From contig JAJFBJ010000003.1 in NCBI GenBank assembly GCA_020697375.1, positions 28,844 to 92,843 on the forward strand: 64,000 nt of DNA. Direction: 5' to 3'. The position numbers were made by a program, and so were the translations under genes. Within the stretch, counting starts at the first letter, position 1. Each line of letters opens with the position of its first letter. The stretch is from Nitrospira sp. (lineage in GTDB: Bacteria; Nitrospirota; Nitrospiria; Nitrospirales; Nitrospiraceae). This document shows positions 38,399 to 47,879 of this stretch, piece after piece. The notes under the pieces were generated by a model, which searched no databases, was not told the origin of the DNA, and was given only the letters and a program-made list of their open reading frames with translations.

Positions 38399-40126
38399 TC
38401 AGAACAAGAAATATCTTTGCGCCATCGGAAGAACAGCCAGCGGTTCGCACGTCAGTAACTCGCCGTCCGCCCGCACTTCGTACGTTTCCGAATCGACCTC
38501 GATCCGAGGCAGCGCATCGTTCAACTTCAGATCCCGCTTGCCGATGGTTCGACAACCCTTCACCGCCGCCACGCATTTCTGCAAGCCCAGCTGCTTCGGC
38601 ACCTCTCGCTCCAAGCCTTCCTGAGAGAGAAATGTCAGGCTTGTGGAGAAGGGCGCACGGCCGAAGCTGCCGAACATAGGCCTCGTCAACACCGGTTGCG
38701 GTGTCGGGATCGATGCATTCGGATCGCCCATCGCAGCCGACATGGGAAAGCCGCCTTTGATGACAATTTCAGGTTTTACTCCGAAGAAAGCCGGTTTCCA
38801 TAACACGAGATCCGCCAGCTTGCCGACTTCGACCGAACCCACTTCATGGGCGATCCCATGCGCGACGGCAGGATTGATGGTGTACTTCGCCACATAACGG
38901 CGCGCGCGCCAGTTGTCGTGCCGGCCGTTCGATTGATCGATCCCGCGTTCGGATAAATGCCCGCGCTGCAGTTTCATCTTATGGGCCGTCTGCCAGGTCC
39001 GGATGATGACTTCGCCGACCCGTCCCATCGCCTGCGAATCGGACGACATGATACTGATCGCGCCCATGTCGTGCAGAATGTCCTCGGCCGCGATCGTCTC
39101 ACGCCGGATGCGCGATTCGGCAAAGGCGATGTCTTCAGGGACGCGCGGATTCAAATGGTGACAGACCATCAGCATGTCGAGATGCTCATCCATCGTATTG
39201 ACCGTGAAGGGCATGGTGGGATTCGTCGAGGAGGGCAAGACGTTCGGTTCGCCGCAGACCTTGATGATGTCCGGCGCATGGCCACCGCCGGCGCCCTCGG
39301 TGTGGAATGAGTGGATCGTCCGGCCCTTGAAGGCCTTGATCGTGTCTTCCACAAACCCCGCCTCGTTCAAGGTATCGCTATGGATGGCGACCTGGACATC
39401 GTAACGCTCCGCGACAGTGAGACAGGTATCGATGGCGGCCGCGGTCGTCCCCCAATCTTCATGCAGCTTGAGCCCGATGGCGCCCGCCTCAATTTGCTCG
39501 TTCAATCCCTCGGGCAGAGACGAATTTCCCTTGCCCAGAAATCCAATATTGATCGGGAATCCCTCCGCCGCCTCCAGCATACGATGGATATTCCATGGTC
39601 CCGGCGTGCAGGTCGTCGCATTGGTGCCGGTCGCAGGTCCAGTCCCGCCGCCGATCAATGTCGTCAATCCGTTGGCCAACGCTTCGTGGATAATCTGCGG
39701 ACAAATGAAGTGAATGTGCGTATCGATGCCCCCGGCCGTGACGATCTTGCCCTCTGCGGAAAGCACTTCCGTCCCGGGTCCGATCTCCATGCCCCTCGTC
39801 ACGCCATCCATCAGGTCCGGATTTCCGGATTTGCCGATGCCGGCAATCCGCCCGTCGCGAATCCCGATGTCGGCCTTCACGATACCCCACCAATCGATGA
39901 TGACGGCGTTCGTAATAACAAGATCCAGCGCGCCCTTTGCCCGCGTAGCAGCCGGGGATTGCCCCATGCCGTCGCGAATAACCTTCCCGCCGCCGAATTT
40001 GGCTTCTTCACCGGGAACCGTCAGGTCGCGTGAAATTTCGATCAGAAGGTCCGTATCGGCAAGCCGGATGCGATCGCCCGTCGTAGGACCGTAGAGGTCG
40101 GCGTATTGGCGACGTGGAATCTTCAT
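38399..40126 (-). CDS. ureC: Urease subunit alpha
   Basis: Catalytic nickel subunit (575 aa) that hydrolyses urea to ammonia and carbamate. Visible active-site features: the nickel-binding HIHFICP pair, the carbamylated Lys in [10 protein letters not shown], the His residues of [12 protein letters not shown] and [14 protein letters not shown], the mobile flap MVCHHLNP, and the [14 protein letters not shown]sp. The ATG at 40126 opens with [24 protein letters not shown], as in other UreC; the longer frame adds non-conserved sequence from the repeat element. Confidence 0.97.
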   Translation of the reverse strand: MKIPRRQYADLYGPTTGDRIRLADTDLLIEISRDLTVPGEEAKFGGGKVIRDGMGQSPAATRAKGALDLVITNAVIIDWWGIVKADIGIRDGRIAGIGKSGNPDLMDGVTRGMEIGPGTEVLSAEGKIVTAGGIDTHIHFICPQIIHEALANGLTTLIGGGTGPATGTNATTCTPGPWNIHRMLEAAEGFPINIGFLGKGNSSLPEGLNEQIEAGAIGLKLHEDWGTTAAAIDTCLTVAERYDVQVAIHSDTLNEAGFVEDTIKAFKGRTIHSFHTEGAGGGHAPDIIKVCGEPNVLPSSTNPTMPFTVNTMDEHLDMLMVCHHLNPRVPEDIAFAESRIRRETIAAEDILHDMGAISIMSSDSQAMGRVGEVIIRTWQTAHKMKLQRGHLSERGIDQSNGRHDNWRARRYVAKYTINPAVAHGIAHEVGSVEVGKLADLVLWKPAFFGVKPEIVIKGGFPMSAAMGDPNASIPTPQPVLTRPMFGSFGRAPFSTSLTFLSQEGLEREVPKQLGLQKCVAAVKGCRTIGKRDLKLNDALPRIEVDSETYEVRADGELLTCEPLAVLPMAQRYFLF

Positions 40127-40143
40127 CTTGCTCTCCCATGTAA

Positions 40144-40232
40144 GGCAGAACCACGTTGATCCAACTGCGCGCGTGCAACGAGGGCCGCCCGAGCCGCGCG
40201 TTGCGCGCGCAAGGATCAACGTGGGTTCTGCC
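40144..40232. repeat. Dispersed GC-rich hairpin repeat, copy B (supplies the ureB stop)
   Basis: An 89-bp, nearly perfect palindrome in the ureB-ureC spacer. Outer arms GGCAGAACCACGTTGATCC (40144-40162) and its complement (40213-40232, one extra base); inner arms TGCGCGCGTGCAACG and CGTTGCGCGCGCA; core AACGAGGGC...GAGCCGCGCG shared with copies A and C. The right arm encodes the last four codons and the stop of ureB (40216-40218). Confidence 0.85.
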
Positions 40233-40689
40233 CTCCAAACCCTCGATCTACTGCAGCCGTCAGAGCCCGCTCACGCACTTCCGGATCATCCAGCTTGCCG
40301 TTCACCAATCCATTGATCCCGTAGGCCACGCGGTTACCGCCCAGGGCGACCAGCGTCACACGTTTCGACTCACCAGGCTCAAACCTCACCGCAGTCCCAG
40401 CCGGAACTTGAAGACGGAACCCATAGCTCTTCTCCCGATCAAACGTCAGCGCCGGATTGGCCTCGAAAAAATGGCAATGCGAGCCGATCTGAATCGGACG
40501 ATCGCCGATGTTGGACACAGTTAAATCAAGTGTCGGTCGGCCGTGCAACGCGATGATGTCGCCTTCGCCGAGAATGATTTCGCCGGGGATGACCGAAACC
40601 GATTGTCCGACAGGCCTTTTTCGTCCCCGCTTCGCCTTGCCCCTTTCAATCCGTTTTCTCATGCGAGCGATCTCCGCGTTCGTAGCCAC
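40216..40689 (-). CDS. ureB: Urease subunit beta
   Basis: Structural urease subunit (157 aa). The core [58 protein letters not shown] and [19 protein letters not shown] is canonical. A basic N-terminal extension of about 30 residues ([18 protein letters not shown]) precedes it. The last residues NPR and the stop come from the hairpin repeat. The gene overlaps the upstream small lipoprotein gene. Confidence 0.95.
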   Translation of the reverse strand: MATNAEIARMRKRIERGKAKRGRKRPVGQSVSVIPGEIILGEGDIIALHGRPTLDLTVSNIGDRPIQIGSHCHFFEANPALTFDREKSYGFRLQVPAGTAVRFEPGESKRVTLVALGGNRVAYGINGLVNGKLDDPEVRERALTAAVDRGFGGQNPR

Positions 40690-40948
40690 CTTGAATCACG
40701 ACCCCACGGTAGGCATGCGTTGGATTCTTTACCGCAAAACAACCATCCTGCGCACCTTGGACGGCAAATACATCATGGGCCCGACCCTGCTCCCGAGCAC
40801 CTTGTCCTGCAGCAAGACCGCACTCAAACCATTCGCGCTCCAACTGTGCACGAGACTTTCCCTCAGCACATCCGCCTGCCAACATCACGAGTCCGATCAA
40901 CGGACAACCGGCAGCAATCAGTCGCTTCCACCTAACGAATCGGCTCAT
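40646..40948 (-). CDS. Small lipoprotein encoded between ureA and ureB
   Basis: A 100-residue predicted lipoprotein: basic start, hydrophobic stretch and lipobox LAGGC at about residues 23-27. The rest is charged with two further Cys residues. It overlaps the ureA end by 17 nt and the ureB start by 44 nt, which suggests either tight co-translation or that part of the frame is fortuitous. No known family. Lipoproteins are not part of standard ure operons. Confidence 0.55.
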   Translation of the reverse strand: MSRFVRWKRLIAAGCPLIGLVMLAGGCAEGKSRAQLEREWFECGLAAGQGAREQGRAHDVFAVQGAQDGCFAVKNPTHAYRGVVIQGGYERGDRSHEKTD

Positions 40949-41234
40949 GAACCGTTACCAGTTTCGTGCCATCCGGAAAAGTGCCCTCGACCTGCAGCTC
41001 CGGTATCATTTCAGGCACACCGGGCATGACGTCCTTGCGAGTCAGTAACGTGGCGCCATAGCTCATCAGGTCCGACACCGACTTCCCGTCCCGGATCCCC
41101 TCCAAAATCTCAGCCGTGATGAACGCGACGGCTTCCGGGTGGTTGAGCTTCAGCCCCCGCCCCTTGCGCTCCTTTGCCAAACTCGCCGCGACATAGATCA
41201 ACAGTTTCTCCTGTTCACGGGGTGTCAGATGCAT
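40932..41234 (-). CDS. ureA: Urease subunit gamma
   Basis: Smallest urease subunit (100 aa): [52 protein letters not shown] followed by the [30 protein letters not shown] end, all canonical. The ATG at 41234 gives the usual [11 protein letters not shown] start. It lies 19 bp after the upstream lipoprotein gene. Confidence 0.97.
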   Translation of the reverse strand: MHLTPREQEKLLIYVAASLAKERKGRGLKLNHPEAVAFITAEILEGIRDGKSVSDLMSYGATLLTRKDVMPGVPEMIPELQVEGTFPDGTKLVTVHEPIR

Positions 41235-41253
41235 GTCCGAACCTCGTCAACCT

Positions 41254-41688
41254 TCATTTCTCATCCGCTTTCAAAACCATCGGCGGCTGGGCCAACACTT
41301 CCTTCGCATCATAGAGATCGCCTACAGCAGGTGGCTTGGAGCCCTTATACATCGTCACCGTTATCGATGTCCGCCGGGACAGCGCCAGCACATCGGCGCG
41401 CTGTGCTAAGTGAAAGAAGTCATAACCTTCCCGCAACGTCAATTCTGCGCAGCGCCGCCGCAGGTAGGTGTCCAACTGCTCCTGCGAGGTGAACGAGCTG
41501 ACACGATACTCGACGCGATAGACGTTCTCCTTGAGCTGCTGGACCTCATCCTTCTCGGCGCCAGCCAGCGGAGTGTAATTTCCGGTTGCACAAGCGCTGA
41601 TGAACAAGATGGACAACGCCAGAGCAATGCCGTAAGCGCACGTACCCTTCCCCACATTCCGTAACATCGCCGCTTTCTTTTTTCTCAT
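41254..41688 (-). CDS. Lipoprotein of unknown function upstream of ureA
   Basis: About 144 aa. A lysine-rich start, hydrophobic core (GIALALSILF) and lipobox ISAC predict a lipoprotein. The remainder (VYRVEYRVSSFTSQEQLDTYLRRRCAELTLREGYDFFHL) looks like a small envelope protein with an alpha-beta character and two Cys residues, of a type often called DUF-like lipoprotein; I cannot name it. ATGs at 41688 and 41667 are both possible. It is co-directional with urtE and ureA. Confidence 0.65.
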   Translation of the reverse strand: MRKKKAAMLRNVGKGTCAYGIALALSILFISACATGNYTPLAGAEKDEVQQLKENVYRVEYRVSSFTSQEQLDTYLRRRCAELTLREGYDFFHLAQRADVLALSRRTSITVTMYKGSKPPAVGDLYDAKEVLAQPPMVLKADEK

Positions 41689-42195
41689 TCGCCTACTTTC
41701 GCCACCATTGCAGCGCGGCTCAAGCAAAGCATAGTAGCCAGACCAGGGAATCAGTTCAACAGCCGATCTCCCCCCTGTTGCACTGCGCCTGTTCAAAATA
41801 GGCGAGGTGGCCGGCATGGTTTCCACTGCCCATCAACGGAGCACGTTTCGATCGTATAGTCTGCGAGTAGGTAAACAACGCGCTGCATCTCGCTTCACAG
41901 GGTTGGAGACTACGCTCCAGAACCGTGAACCAACCTGGTTTAGAAACCGTTCTGCACCCTGGTCGTTGCAGATAATGCCCCGCTCTTCTACAAGACTAAC
42001 TGCAGCTTGACCTGCTCATGGGTCAATTCTCCCGCACGCCCCGCCGCCACACCGCCCTTCTTCCGATTTCCCCACTCCCTTCTTGGCACAAAAAAACGTC
42101 GAGAGTGGTGTCGGGGTGGCTTCATATGCGCCGGTCCAACGAGAGTCTTCTGAGGCCGCGCGTTGCGCGAGCAGGAAGACACCTAGACGCCGCTT
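41689..42195. other. Spacer between urtE and the ure genes
   Basis: About 500 bp without a confident gene. It contains hairpin repeat copy C (42107-42183) and a short minus-strand open frame (41988-42182) reading GNRKKGGVAAGRAGELTHEQVKLQLVL, which I cannot assign. No promoter or ANTAR-type hairpins were seen, so ure expression probably depends on read-through from urt. Confidence 0.5.
42107..42183. repeat. Dispersed GC-rich hairpin repeat, copy C
   Basis: The core GGTCCAACGAG...CTTCTGAGGCCGCGCG and TTGCGCGAGCA matches copy A almost base for base. Flanking GGTGTC (42107-42112) and GACACC (42178-42183) form the outer pair. It ends 13 bp after the urtE stop. Confidence 0.75.
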
Positions 42196-42906
42196 CTACA
42201 CAGTCAGGTGCTGCCGCACATCTTCTGCACTCAACTCTGATGACTTTCCCGCCGCCACCACCGCCCCTTTGGCCATGACCACGTAACTGTCCGCAAGCCT
42301 CGCCGCGAAATGCAAGCCTTGCTCGACCAGGACGATGGAGAACCGGCGCGACGTCTTGAATCCGATGATGACGTCTTCGATTTGATCAACAATAGAAGGC
42401 TGGATTCCCTCAGTTGGTTCATCTAGCAGTAATACTTTGGGATTTGACAGCAAGGCACGTCCGATGGCCAGTTGCTGTTGCTCCCCGCCGCTCAAAACAC
42501 CGCCCGGCCTCTCCAGAATTTGTGTGAGCTTGGGAAACAAGGCCAAGACTTCGTCGAAGGCGGCTTTTTCTGAATGTCCGTTCACTCCGTTCCCGCGCGC
42601 CCAGTACCCCAATTGAAGATTGTCACGGACCGTCAAATGCGGAAAGATCTCCCGCCCTTGCGGCACATAGGCGAGGCCGCGCTTGGCACGCCGGTCGGTC
42701 GGTTCCTTGGTGAGGTCCATTCCATCGAAGAGAACTTGTCCGCTGCGCACCGGCAACAGGCCCATGATGGCTTTGAGCATCGTCGACTTGCCGACTCCGT
42801 TGCGGCCCATGACACAAGCCACCCGGCCAGCTTCGATCTGGAACGAGACGTTTCGCAGGATATGGCTTTCGCCGTAATAGACGTTAATCTTCTCAAGCTG
42901 CAGCAT
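42196..42906 (-). CDS. urtE: Urea ABC transporter ATP-binding protein UrtE
   Basis: ATPase of the urea importer (236 aa): Walker A MGRNGVGKSTMLKAIMGL, Q-loop YVPQGREIFPHLTV, signature LSGGEQQQLAIGRAL and Walker B VLLLDEPTEGIQPSI, the LivF-like pattern of UrtE. The ATG at 42906 is preferred (MLQLEKINVYYG). It follows urtD across a spacer holding an inverted repeat. Confidence 0.94.
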   Translation of the reverse strand: MLQLEKINVYYGESHILRNVSFQIEAGRVACVMGRNGVGKSTMLKAIMGLLPVRSGQVLFDGMDLTKEPTDRRAKRGLAYVPQGREIFPHLTVRDNLQLGYWARGNGVNGHSEKAAFDEVLALFPKLTQILERPGGVLSGGEQQQLAIGRALLSNPKVLLLDEPTEGIQPSIVDQIEDVIIGFKTSRRFSIVLVEQGLHFAARLADSYVVMAKGAVVAAGKSSELSAEDVRQHLTV

Positions 42907-42930
42907 AGGTAACCAAGGAACGTTAGGGAT

Positions 42931-42991
42931 TTGTTGATCTGTCGATTTGCTGAGCTTCAGATCGGTCAATAGATCATCAGATCAATATATT
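42931..42991. repeat. Inverted repeat in urtD-urtE spacer (dispersed family, copy 2)
   Basis: TTGTTGATCTGTCGATTTG and the downstream CAGATCAATA form an imperfect inverted repeat. The 5' arm matches the repeat at 5449-5511 (TGTTGATCTGTCGAT in both). The position between co-directional genes is the same. Confidence 0.55.
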
Positions 42992-43005
42992 CTGCACTTC
43001 CGTTT

Positions 43006-43770
43006 CTAGGGGGCCACCTTCTGACGACCGAGATAAATTTCCACGACACGGGGATCGGCCTGCACTTTTTGTACCGGCCCTTCGCAGATGACGGTCCCTT
43101 CGTGCAACACCGTCACGATGCGCGCGATCTGCCGCACGAACTCCATGTCGTGCTCGATCACGATAATGGCGTGTTTTTCCGCCAACGACTGGAGCAACCG
43201 CCCAGTCTGTTCGGTCTCTTCGTCGGTCATACCGGCCACCGGTTCATCGACGAGCAGCAATTCCGGATCCTGCAATATGACCATCCCGATCTCAAGCCAC
43301 TGCTTTTGGCCGTGAGACAGTGACCCCGCACGACGTGACGCCTGCTCTTGCAGGCCGATAACCTCCAAAGTCCGGTCGATGTGTTTCCGCTCTGCCGCCG
43401 TCGACTGGCCAAGCAATGTCGCCAGCACGCCCTTGCTGGGTCGGCTCAGCGACAGATCCAGGTTCTCCCAGACGGTGAGGTTGCCATAGATCGACGGAGC
43501 TTGGAATTTTCGTCCGATACCGAGTTGGGTGATCTCATACTCCCGCATGCCGATGAGATCCTGGTCCTTCCCGAAGATCACCCGCCCAGCCGCAGGCTTG
43601 GTCTTCCCTGAAATCACGTCGAGCAGCGTCGTCTTACCGGCGCCGTTCGGTCCGATTACCACCCGCAGTTCACGATGGTTGACGATGAAGTTTAAGTTGT
43701 TTAACGCCTTGAAGCCGTCGTAATCGACGGTGACGCCTTCCAAATACATGATAGAGCCATGCTCCGTCAT
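43006..43770 (-). CDS. urtD: Urea ABC transporter ATP-binding protein UrtD
   Basis: Second ATPase of the urea importer (254 aa): Walker [22 protein letters not shown], the IGRKFQAPSIYGNLTVWENL segment characteristic of UrtD, signature LSHGQKQWLEIGM and Walker B LLLVDEPVAGMTDEE. The ATG at 43770 overlaps the urtC stop by four bases. Confidence 0.95.
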   Translation of the reverse strand: MTEHGSIMYLEGVTVDYDGFKALNNLNFIVNHRELRVVIGPNGAGKTTLLDVISGKTKPAAGRVIFGKDQDLIGMREYEITQLGIGRKFQAPSIYGNLTVWENLDLSLSRPSKGVLATLLGQSTAAERKHIDRTLEVIGLQEQASRRAGSLSHGQKQWLEIGMVILQDPELLLVDEPVAGMTDEETEQTGRLLQSLAEKHAIIVIEHDMEFVRQIARIVTVLHEGTVICEGPVQKVQADPRVVEIYLGRQKVAP

Positions 43771-44915
43771 GCCTGCTTCTCCTCGACCGGGTCGGTCTTT
43801 CGCAGACGGCCGGTCCAGCTCACAAGCTTCTCGCTCATCGTCCCGGCTACTCCCATCACCCCGTCGGGAAACAACAACACCACGGATACGAACAGGCCGC
43901 CCAGAAAAAACGGCCACAGCTCGGGAAAGTGGTTCGTCAGGATGCTGCGTCCCAGGTTCACTCCGACCGCGCCCACAATTGCCCCTACCAATGTGCCGCG
44001 TCCTCCCACCGCGACCCAAACCACCATTTCCAGCGACGGCAGGACTCCCATCTGTGCCGGCGTAATGATGCCCACCTGCGGCACATAGAGAATCCCGGCC
44101 AGTCCCGCTAACGCAGCCGATACCACAAAGACGAACAGTTTATAATTCACCGGCGAGTAGCCTGAAAACAGCACACGCTGCTCGCTGTCGCGGATGGCTA
44201 CCAGGACTCGGCCCGCCCGTGAGGCGACGATCCAGCGGCAGAGCCCGTAAGCCCCGCCCAGACACAACACCGTGAGGACATAAAGCGCGAGTTGCGTGCC
44301 GGGCTCCGACAGACGAAACCCCAGGATCGTCTTGAAGTCCGTGAGGCCGTTAGTGCCCCCAAGATTCGTTTCATTCCGATTGAAGACCAGCCAGGCCATG
44401 AGGGCCAAGGCTTGCGTGATGATCGCGAAATAGACGCCTCTGATACGGCTACGGAAGGCAAGAAAGCCGAACATGAGCGCAAACATTGCGGGCACGAATA
44501 CTCCGGCGAGAACGGCAAGCGGAAAACTATAAAAAGGCTTCCAGAAGAGGGGCAATTCCTTGACCTGATTCCACACCATGAAATCCGGCATGTCGCTGCC
44601 GTACACACTTTCGCTTCCGATCGTCAGCATGAGATGCATTCCCATGCAATAGGCGCCCAAACCGAAGAAGACGCCCTGGCCGAGGCTGAGGATGCCCGTG
44701 TAGCCCCAGATCAGGTCGAGGCCGAGCGCCAGGATGGCAAAGGCCAGAAATTTCCCGAATCGGTTCAGCGCGAAATCAGAAAGATGCAGCCAGGAATCCT
44801 CCGCCGGCAGCACATTGAGGACGGGAAGCACGAAGAGGAGGATGAAACCGGCGACCCAGAAGGCCGCGTTCTCCCGACCCGCCTGCGGGATCACACTTGG
44901 CTCAGGCGTCGGCAT
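43767..44915 (-). CDS. urtC: Urea ABC transporter permease UrtC
   Basis: Inner-membrane permease of the LivM type (382 aa, about ten membrane segments). GLDLIWGYTGILSLGQGVFFGLGAYCMGMHLML and GAIVGAVGVNLGRSIL match UrtC. It overlaps urtB by 14 bp. A short charged C-terminal tail follows the last helix. Confidence 0.94.
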   Translation of the reverse strand: MPTPEPSVIPQAGRENAAFWVAGFILLFVLPVLNVLPAEDSWLHLSDFALNRFGKFLAFAILALGLDLIWGYTGILSLGQGVFFGLGAYCMGMHLMLTIGSESVYGSDMPDFMVWNQVKELPLFWKPFYSFPLAVLAGVFVPAMFALMFGFLAFRSRIRGVYFAIITQALALMAWLVFNRNETNLGGTNGLTDFKTILGFRLSEPGTQLALYVLTVLCLGGAYGLCRWIVASRAGRVLVAIRDSEQRVLFSGYSPVNYKLFVFVVSAALAGLAGILYVPQVGIITPAQMGVLPSLEMVVWVAVGGRGTLVGAIVGAVGVNLGRSILTNHFPELWPFFLGGLFVSVVLLFPDGVMGVAGTMSEKLVSWTGRLRKTDPVEEKQA

Positions 44916-46440
44916 GCCGTCCCTTTATGGCAAACAATCCGGACGGTCGCCGCTGCAAAAATACAATTACCAGCACCAAAATCAAGACCTTCGCATAGAC
45001 AGCGCCAAAACTTGGTTCCATCAATTTATTCAGCCCGCCGATTCCCAGGGACGCGATGATAGTTCCGGCGAGTTTGCCGACGCCGCCCGTGACAACGACC
45101 ATGAATGAATCCACGATATAGTTTTGTCCGAGTCCCGGCTCGACGTTCCCCACCAGCGTTAAGGCCCATCCAGCCACACCGGCCAGACCGGACCCGAAGG
45201 CAAAGGTGTAGGCGTCCACTTTCCTGGTGGGAATTCCCAGACAGGCGCTCATGTTGCGGTTCTGCGTGACGGCTCGCACCCGTAGCCCCACGCTCGACCG
45301 AAACAACAACGTGTATATCCCGGCGACACAGAGAATGGACAGCCCGATGATGAACAGGCGATTGAAGGGCAGGTACACGCCCACCATGACTTGCGCACCA
45401 CCGTTGAGCCATGCCGGTGCGGAAACCGCCGTCAAGTCACCGAAATAGATGCGCGCCGCCTGGATCAGGATCAGACTGACGCCCCAGGTCGCCAGCATCG
45501 TTTCGAGGGGGCGACCATAGAGAAACCGAATCACGGTCGCCTCCATAATCCAGCCGAACAGCGCCGCGGCAAGAAAGGAAGCGGGAAGGGCTGCCAGATA
45601 GTAGGAGTCGAACCAAGCCGGAGGGAAATAGATTTTAAAACATTCCTGCGTCACAAATGTGGCATAGGCCCCGATCATCATCAATTCGCCGTGCGCCATA
45701 TTGATGACGCCCATGAGACCGAAGACGATCGCGAGGCCGAGCGACATGATGAGCAGGATGGAACTCAGGCTGAGGCCGCGGAACAGGGTTTCGATCGCCG
45801 TGGACCAGACATTCCAGGCCTCGATCCGGTCTATGGCTGTCCCAGCCGCCTCAGCAACCGTCTTCTGCTGTCCCGTCGCTTCCGGTTCCGTCGCCGCCTG
45901 TACCAATTCCTGTAGTGCAGGGATGGCATTCTGGCTGCGCAACTCGCCGAGTTTCGCCGCGGCCTGGGCCTTAATCTCCGGATCGTCGGAAGCGAGCCTC
46001 AGCAATTGTGTCGACTCATTCATCGCGTAGCGGACCCAGCGATGGGCTTCAGTGGCGGCCGCAGATTCCAGCCAAGGAATGGCCACGGCTCGCCCGCTTG
46101 CGCCGAGATCGATGGCAGCCGAGCGCCGCGTATCGGCCTCCGGGCTGGTTAAGCCGGCCCGGTTCTTCCATACATCGGCAACCGGCTTGATCGCGAAACG
46201 GAGACTTCGGTCCGCATTCGCACGCAACTCCTCCAATCGAGGCAGGAGGGTCGCGTCACCCTGTTCGATCAGGACAAAGACGGCATGCTCTCGTTTCGCC
46301 TCCTCGTCGCTTGCCAGGTCTGCCAGCGCCTGCTCCAGTACGAATGGAGGAGAATCCTTGTGAGCATCCGTCGCCAGACTATCGGTTACCGCCCACAACA
46401 AACAGCACAGGGTCAGCGCAATCCCGATCGCCGCCCTCAT
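44902..46440 (-). CDS. urtB: Urea ABC transporter permease UrtB
   Basis: Permease of the LivH type (512 aa). A signal peptide and a periplasmic helical, HEAT-like region (residues about 25-215) precede the membrane part, as in most UrtB. The membrane domain has GLAIVFGLMGVINMAHGELMMIGAYATFVTQE and GLRVRAVTQNRNMSACLGI. It starts 45 bp after urtA. Confidence 0.94.
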   Translation of the reverse strand: MRAAIGIALTLCCLLWAVTDSLATDAHKDSPPFVLEQALADLASDEEAKREHAVFVLIEQGDATLLPRLEELRANADRSLRFAIKPVADVWKNRAGLTSPEADTRRSAAIDLGASGRAVAIPWLESAAATEAHRWVRYAMNESTQLLRLASDDPEIKAQAAAKLGELRSQNAIPALQELVQAATEPEATGQQKTVAEAAGTAIDRIEAWNVWSTAIETLFRGLSLSSILLIMSLGLAIVFGLMGVINMAHGELMMIGAYATFVTQECFKIYFPPAWFDSYYLAALPASFLAAALFGWIMEATVIRFLYGRPLETMLATWGVSLILIQAARIYFGDLTAVSAPAWLNGGAQVMVGVYLPFNRLFIIGLSILCVAGIYTLLFRSSVGLRVRAVTQNRNMSACLGIPTRKVDAYTFAFGSGLAGVAGWALTLVGNVEPGLGQNYIVDSFMVVVTGGVGKLAGTIIASLGIGGLNKLMEPSFGAVYAKVLILVLVIVFLQRRPSGLFAIKGRHADA

Positions 46441-46485
46441 TTGCAGCTCAGCCTCATCGCCATGTGACAGCGCTTCCTCTCCGCA

Positions 46486-47850
46486 TCACCCTTTCTTATA
46501 GGTCCCTTGATGCTTCACCCAATCGCAGCCCTTCTCCGGATTCGTGTATTCGCTCCAAGGCTCCGGCTTGACCAGGCCCTTAGACCGCCAGACCGCTTTG
46601 AACTGTCCGTCTTTGAGAATTTCGCCGATCAGCACCGGCTTGTGCGTATGGTGGTTCGCCTCATCCATCACAATTTCCCCGCCCGGCGCGAGAAATTTTT
46701 GTCCGTAGACGGCTTTGCGTACCGCATCCACATCCATGCTTCCTGCCTTTTCGACCGCTTGCTTCCAGACATGCACCCCGAAATAGGCGGCCTCGATCGG
46801 ATCGTCGGTGACACGCTTGTCGCCGTCCGGAAGATTGTTCTTCTTACAGTGCGCTTTGAAGTTCGCCACAAACTGTTTGTTCTGTGGCGTGTCGACGCTC
46901 TGAAAATAGTTCCAAGCCGCCAGATGGCCGACCAGCGCCGTCTTATCCATCCCGCGCAGTTCATCTTCCGCGACGCTGAACGCCATGATGGGCGCATCTT
47001 CGGCGCGCAATCCCTGATTGGCAAATTCTTTATAGAACGGCACATTGCTGTCGCCATTGATCGTGCTGATGACGCAAGCGCCACCGCCGGCGGCAAACTT
47101 TTTGATCTTTCCGACGATGGTCTGATAATCCTGGTGATGAAACGGCGTGTATTCCTCCATGATATTCGCTGCCGGCACCTTCTTCGCCAGCAGCATCGCC
47201 CGGAGAATTTTATTCGTTGTCCGCGGATAGACATAGTCGGTTCCAAGCAGATAAAATTTCTTGTATCCGCCACCGTCCTTGCCCATTAGATATTCCACCG
47301 CCGGCACTGCCTGCTGGTTGACTGCCGCGCCGGTATAGAACACGTTGCGGGAGCATTCCTCGCCCTCGTATTGGACAGGATAAAAAAGCAAGCCGTTGTG
47401 TTTTTCGAACACAGGCAATACGGATTTCCGGCTGACCGAGGTCCAGCAGCCGAATACGGCCGCCACTTTATCCTGCACCAGCAATTGTTTGGCTTTTTCC
47501 GCAAAGAGGTCCCAGTTGGACGCGGGATCGACGATCACCGGTTTGAGCGGGCGCCCTAGTACCCCGCCCTTCGCGTTGATCTCTTCCACCGCCATCAGCA
47601 CCACATCCTTCAGGGACACTTCGCTGATCGCCATGGTACCGCTGAGCGAATGCAACACCCCGATCTTGATCGGCTCTTTGTCGGCCGCATAGGAGAGTGC
47701 CCAATGGTTGAGATTGCCGAGCAGGGCTGCCACTCCAATCCCCGCTGCGGTTCTTGTACTTTGCAGCAAGAATTCGCGCCGCGATGGCGAGCCGTCGCTG
47801 GTCTTCTCGAACGTGGTCTCATCCGCATTCTGTCTTGACTGTGAATTCAT
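46486..47850 (-). CDS. urtA: Urea-binding protein UrtA
   Basis: Periplasmic solute-binding component (454 aa). The N-terminus SRREFLLQSTRTAAGIGVAALLG looks like a twin-arginine-style signal. The mature part IKIGVLHSLSGTMAISEVSLKD, VFGCWTSVSRKSVLPVFEKHNGLLFYPVQYEGEE and TTNKILRAML is characteristic of UrtA rather than of branched amino acid binders. It lies 29 bp after the porin gene. Confidence 0.95.
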   Translation of the reverse strand: MNSQSRQNADETTFEKTSDGSPSRREFLLQSTRTAAGIGVAALLGNLNHWALSYAADKEPIKIGVLHSLSGTMAISEVSLKDVVLMAVEEINAKGGVLGRPLKPVIVDPASNWDLFAEKAKQLLVQDKVAAVFGCWTSVSRKSVLPVFEKHNGLLFYPVQYEGEECSRNVFYTGAAVNQQAVPAVEYLMGKDGGGYKKFYLLGTDYVYPRTTNKILRAMLLAKKVPAANIMEEYTPFHHQDYQTIVGKIKKFAAGGGACVISTINGDSNVPFYKEFANQGLRAEDAPIMAFSVAEDELRGMDKTALVGHLAAWNYFQSVDTPQNKQFVANFKAHCKKNNLPDGDKRVTDDPIEAAYFGVHVWKQAVEKAGSMDVDAVRKAVYGQKFLAPGGEIVMDEANHHTHKPVLIGEILKDGQFKAVWRSKGLVKPEPWSEYTNPEKGCDWVKHQGTYKKG

Positions 47851-47879
47851 CTTCGGCTCCTTTCGCCGCCTCGTCTTGG

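Noticed and set aside
41988..42182. Short minus-strand frame ending AGELTHEQVKLQLVL as a gene
   Set aside because: No ribosome-binding site or family recognised, and half of it is repeat copy C; noted only as part of the spacer.
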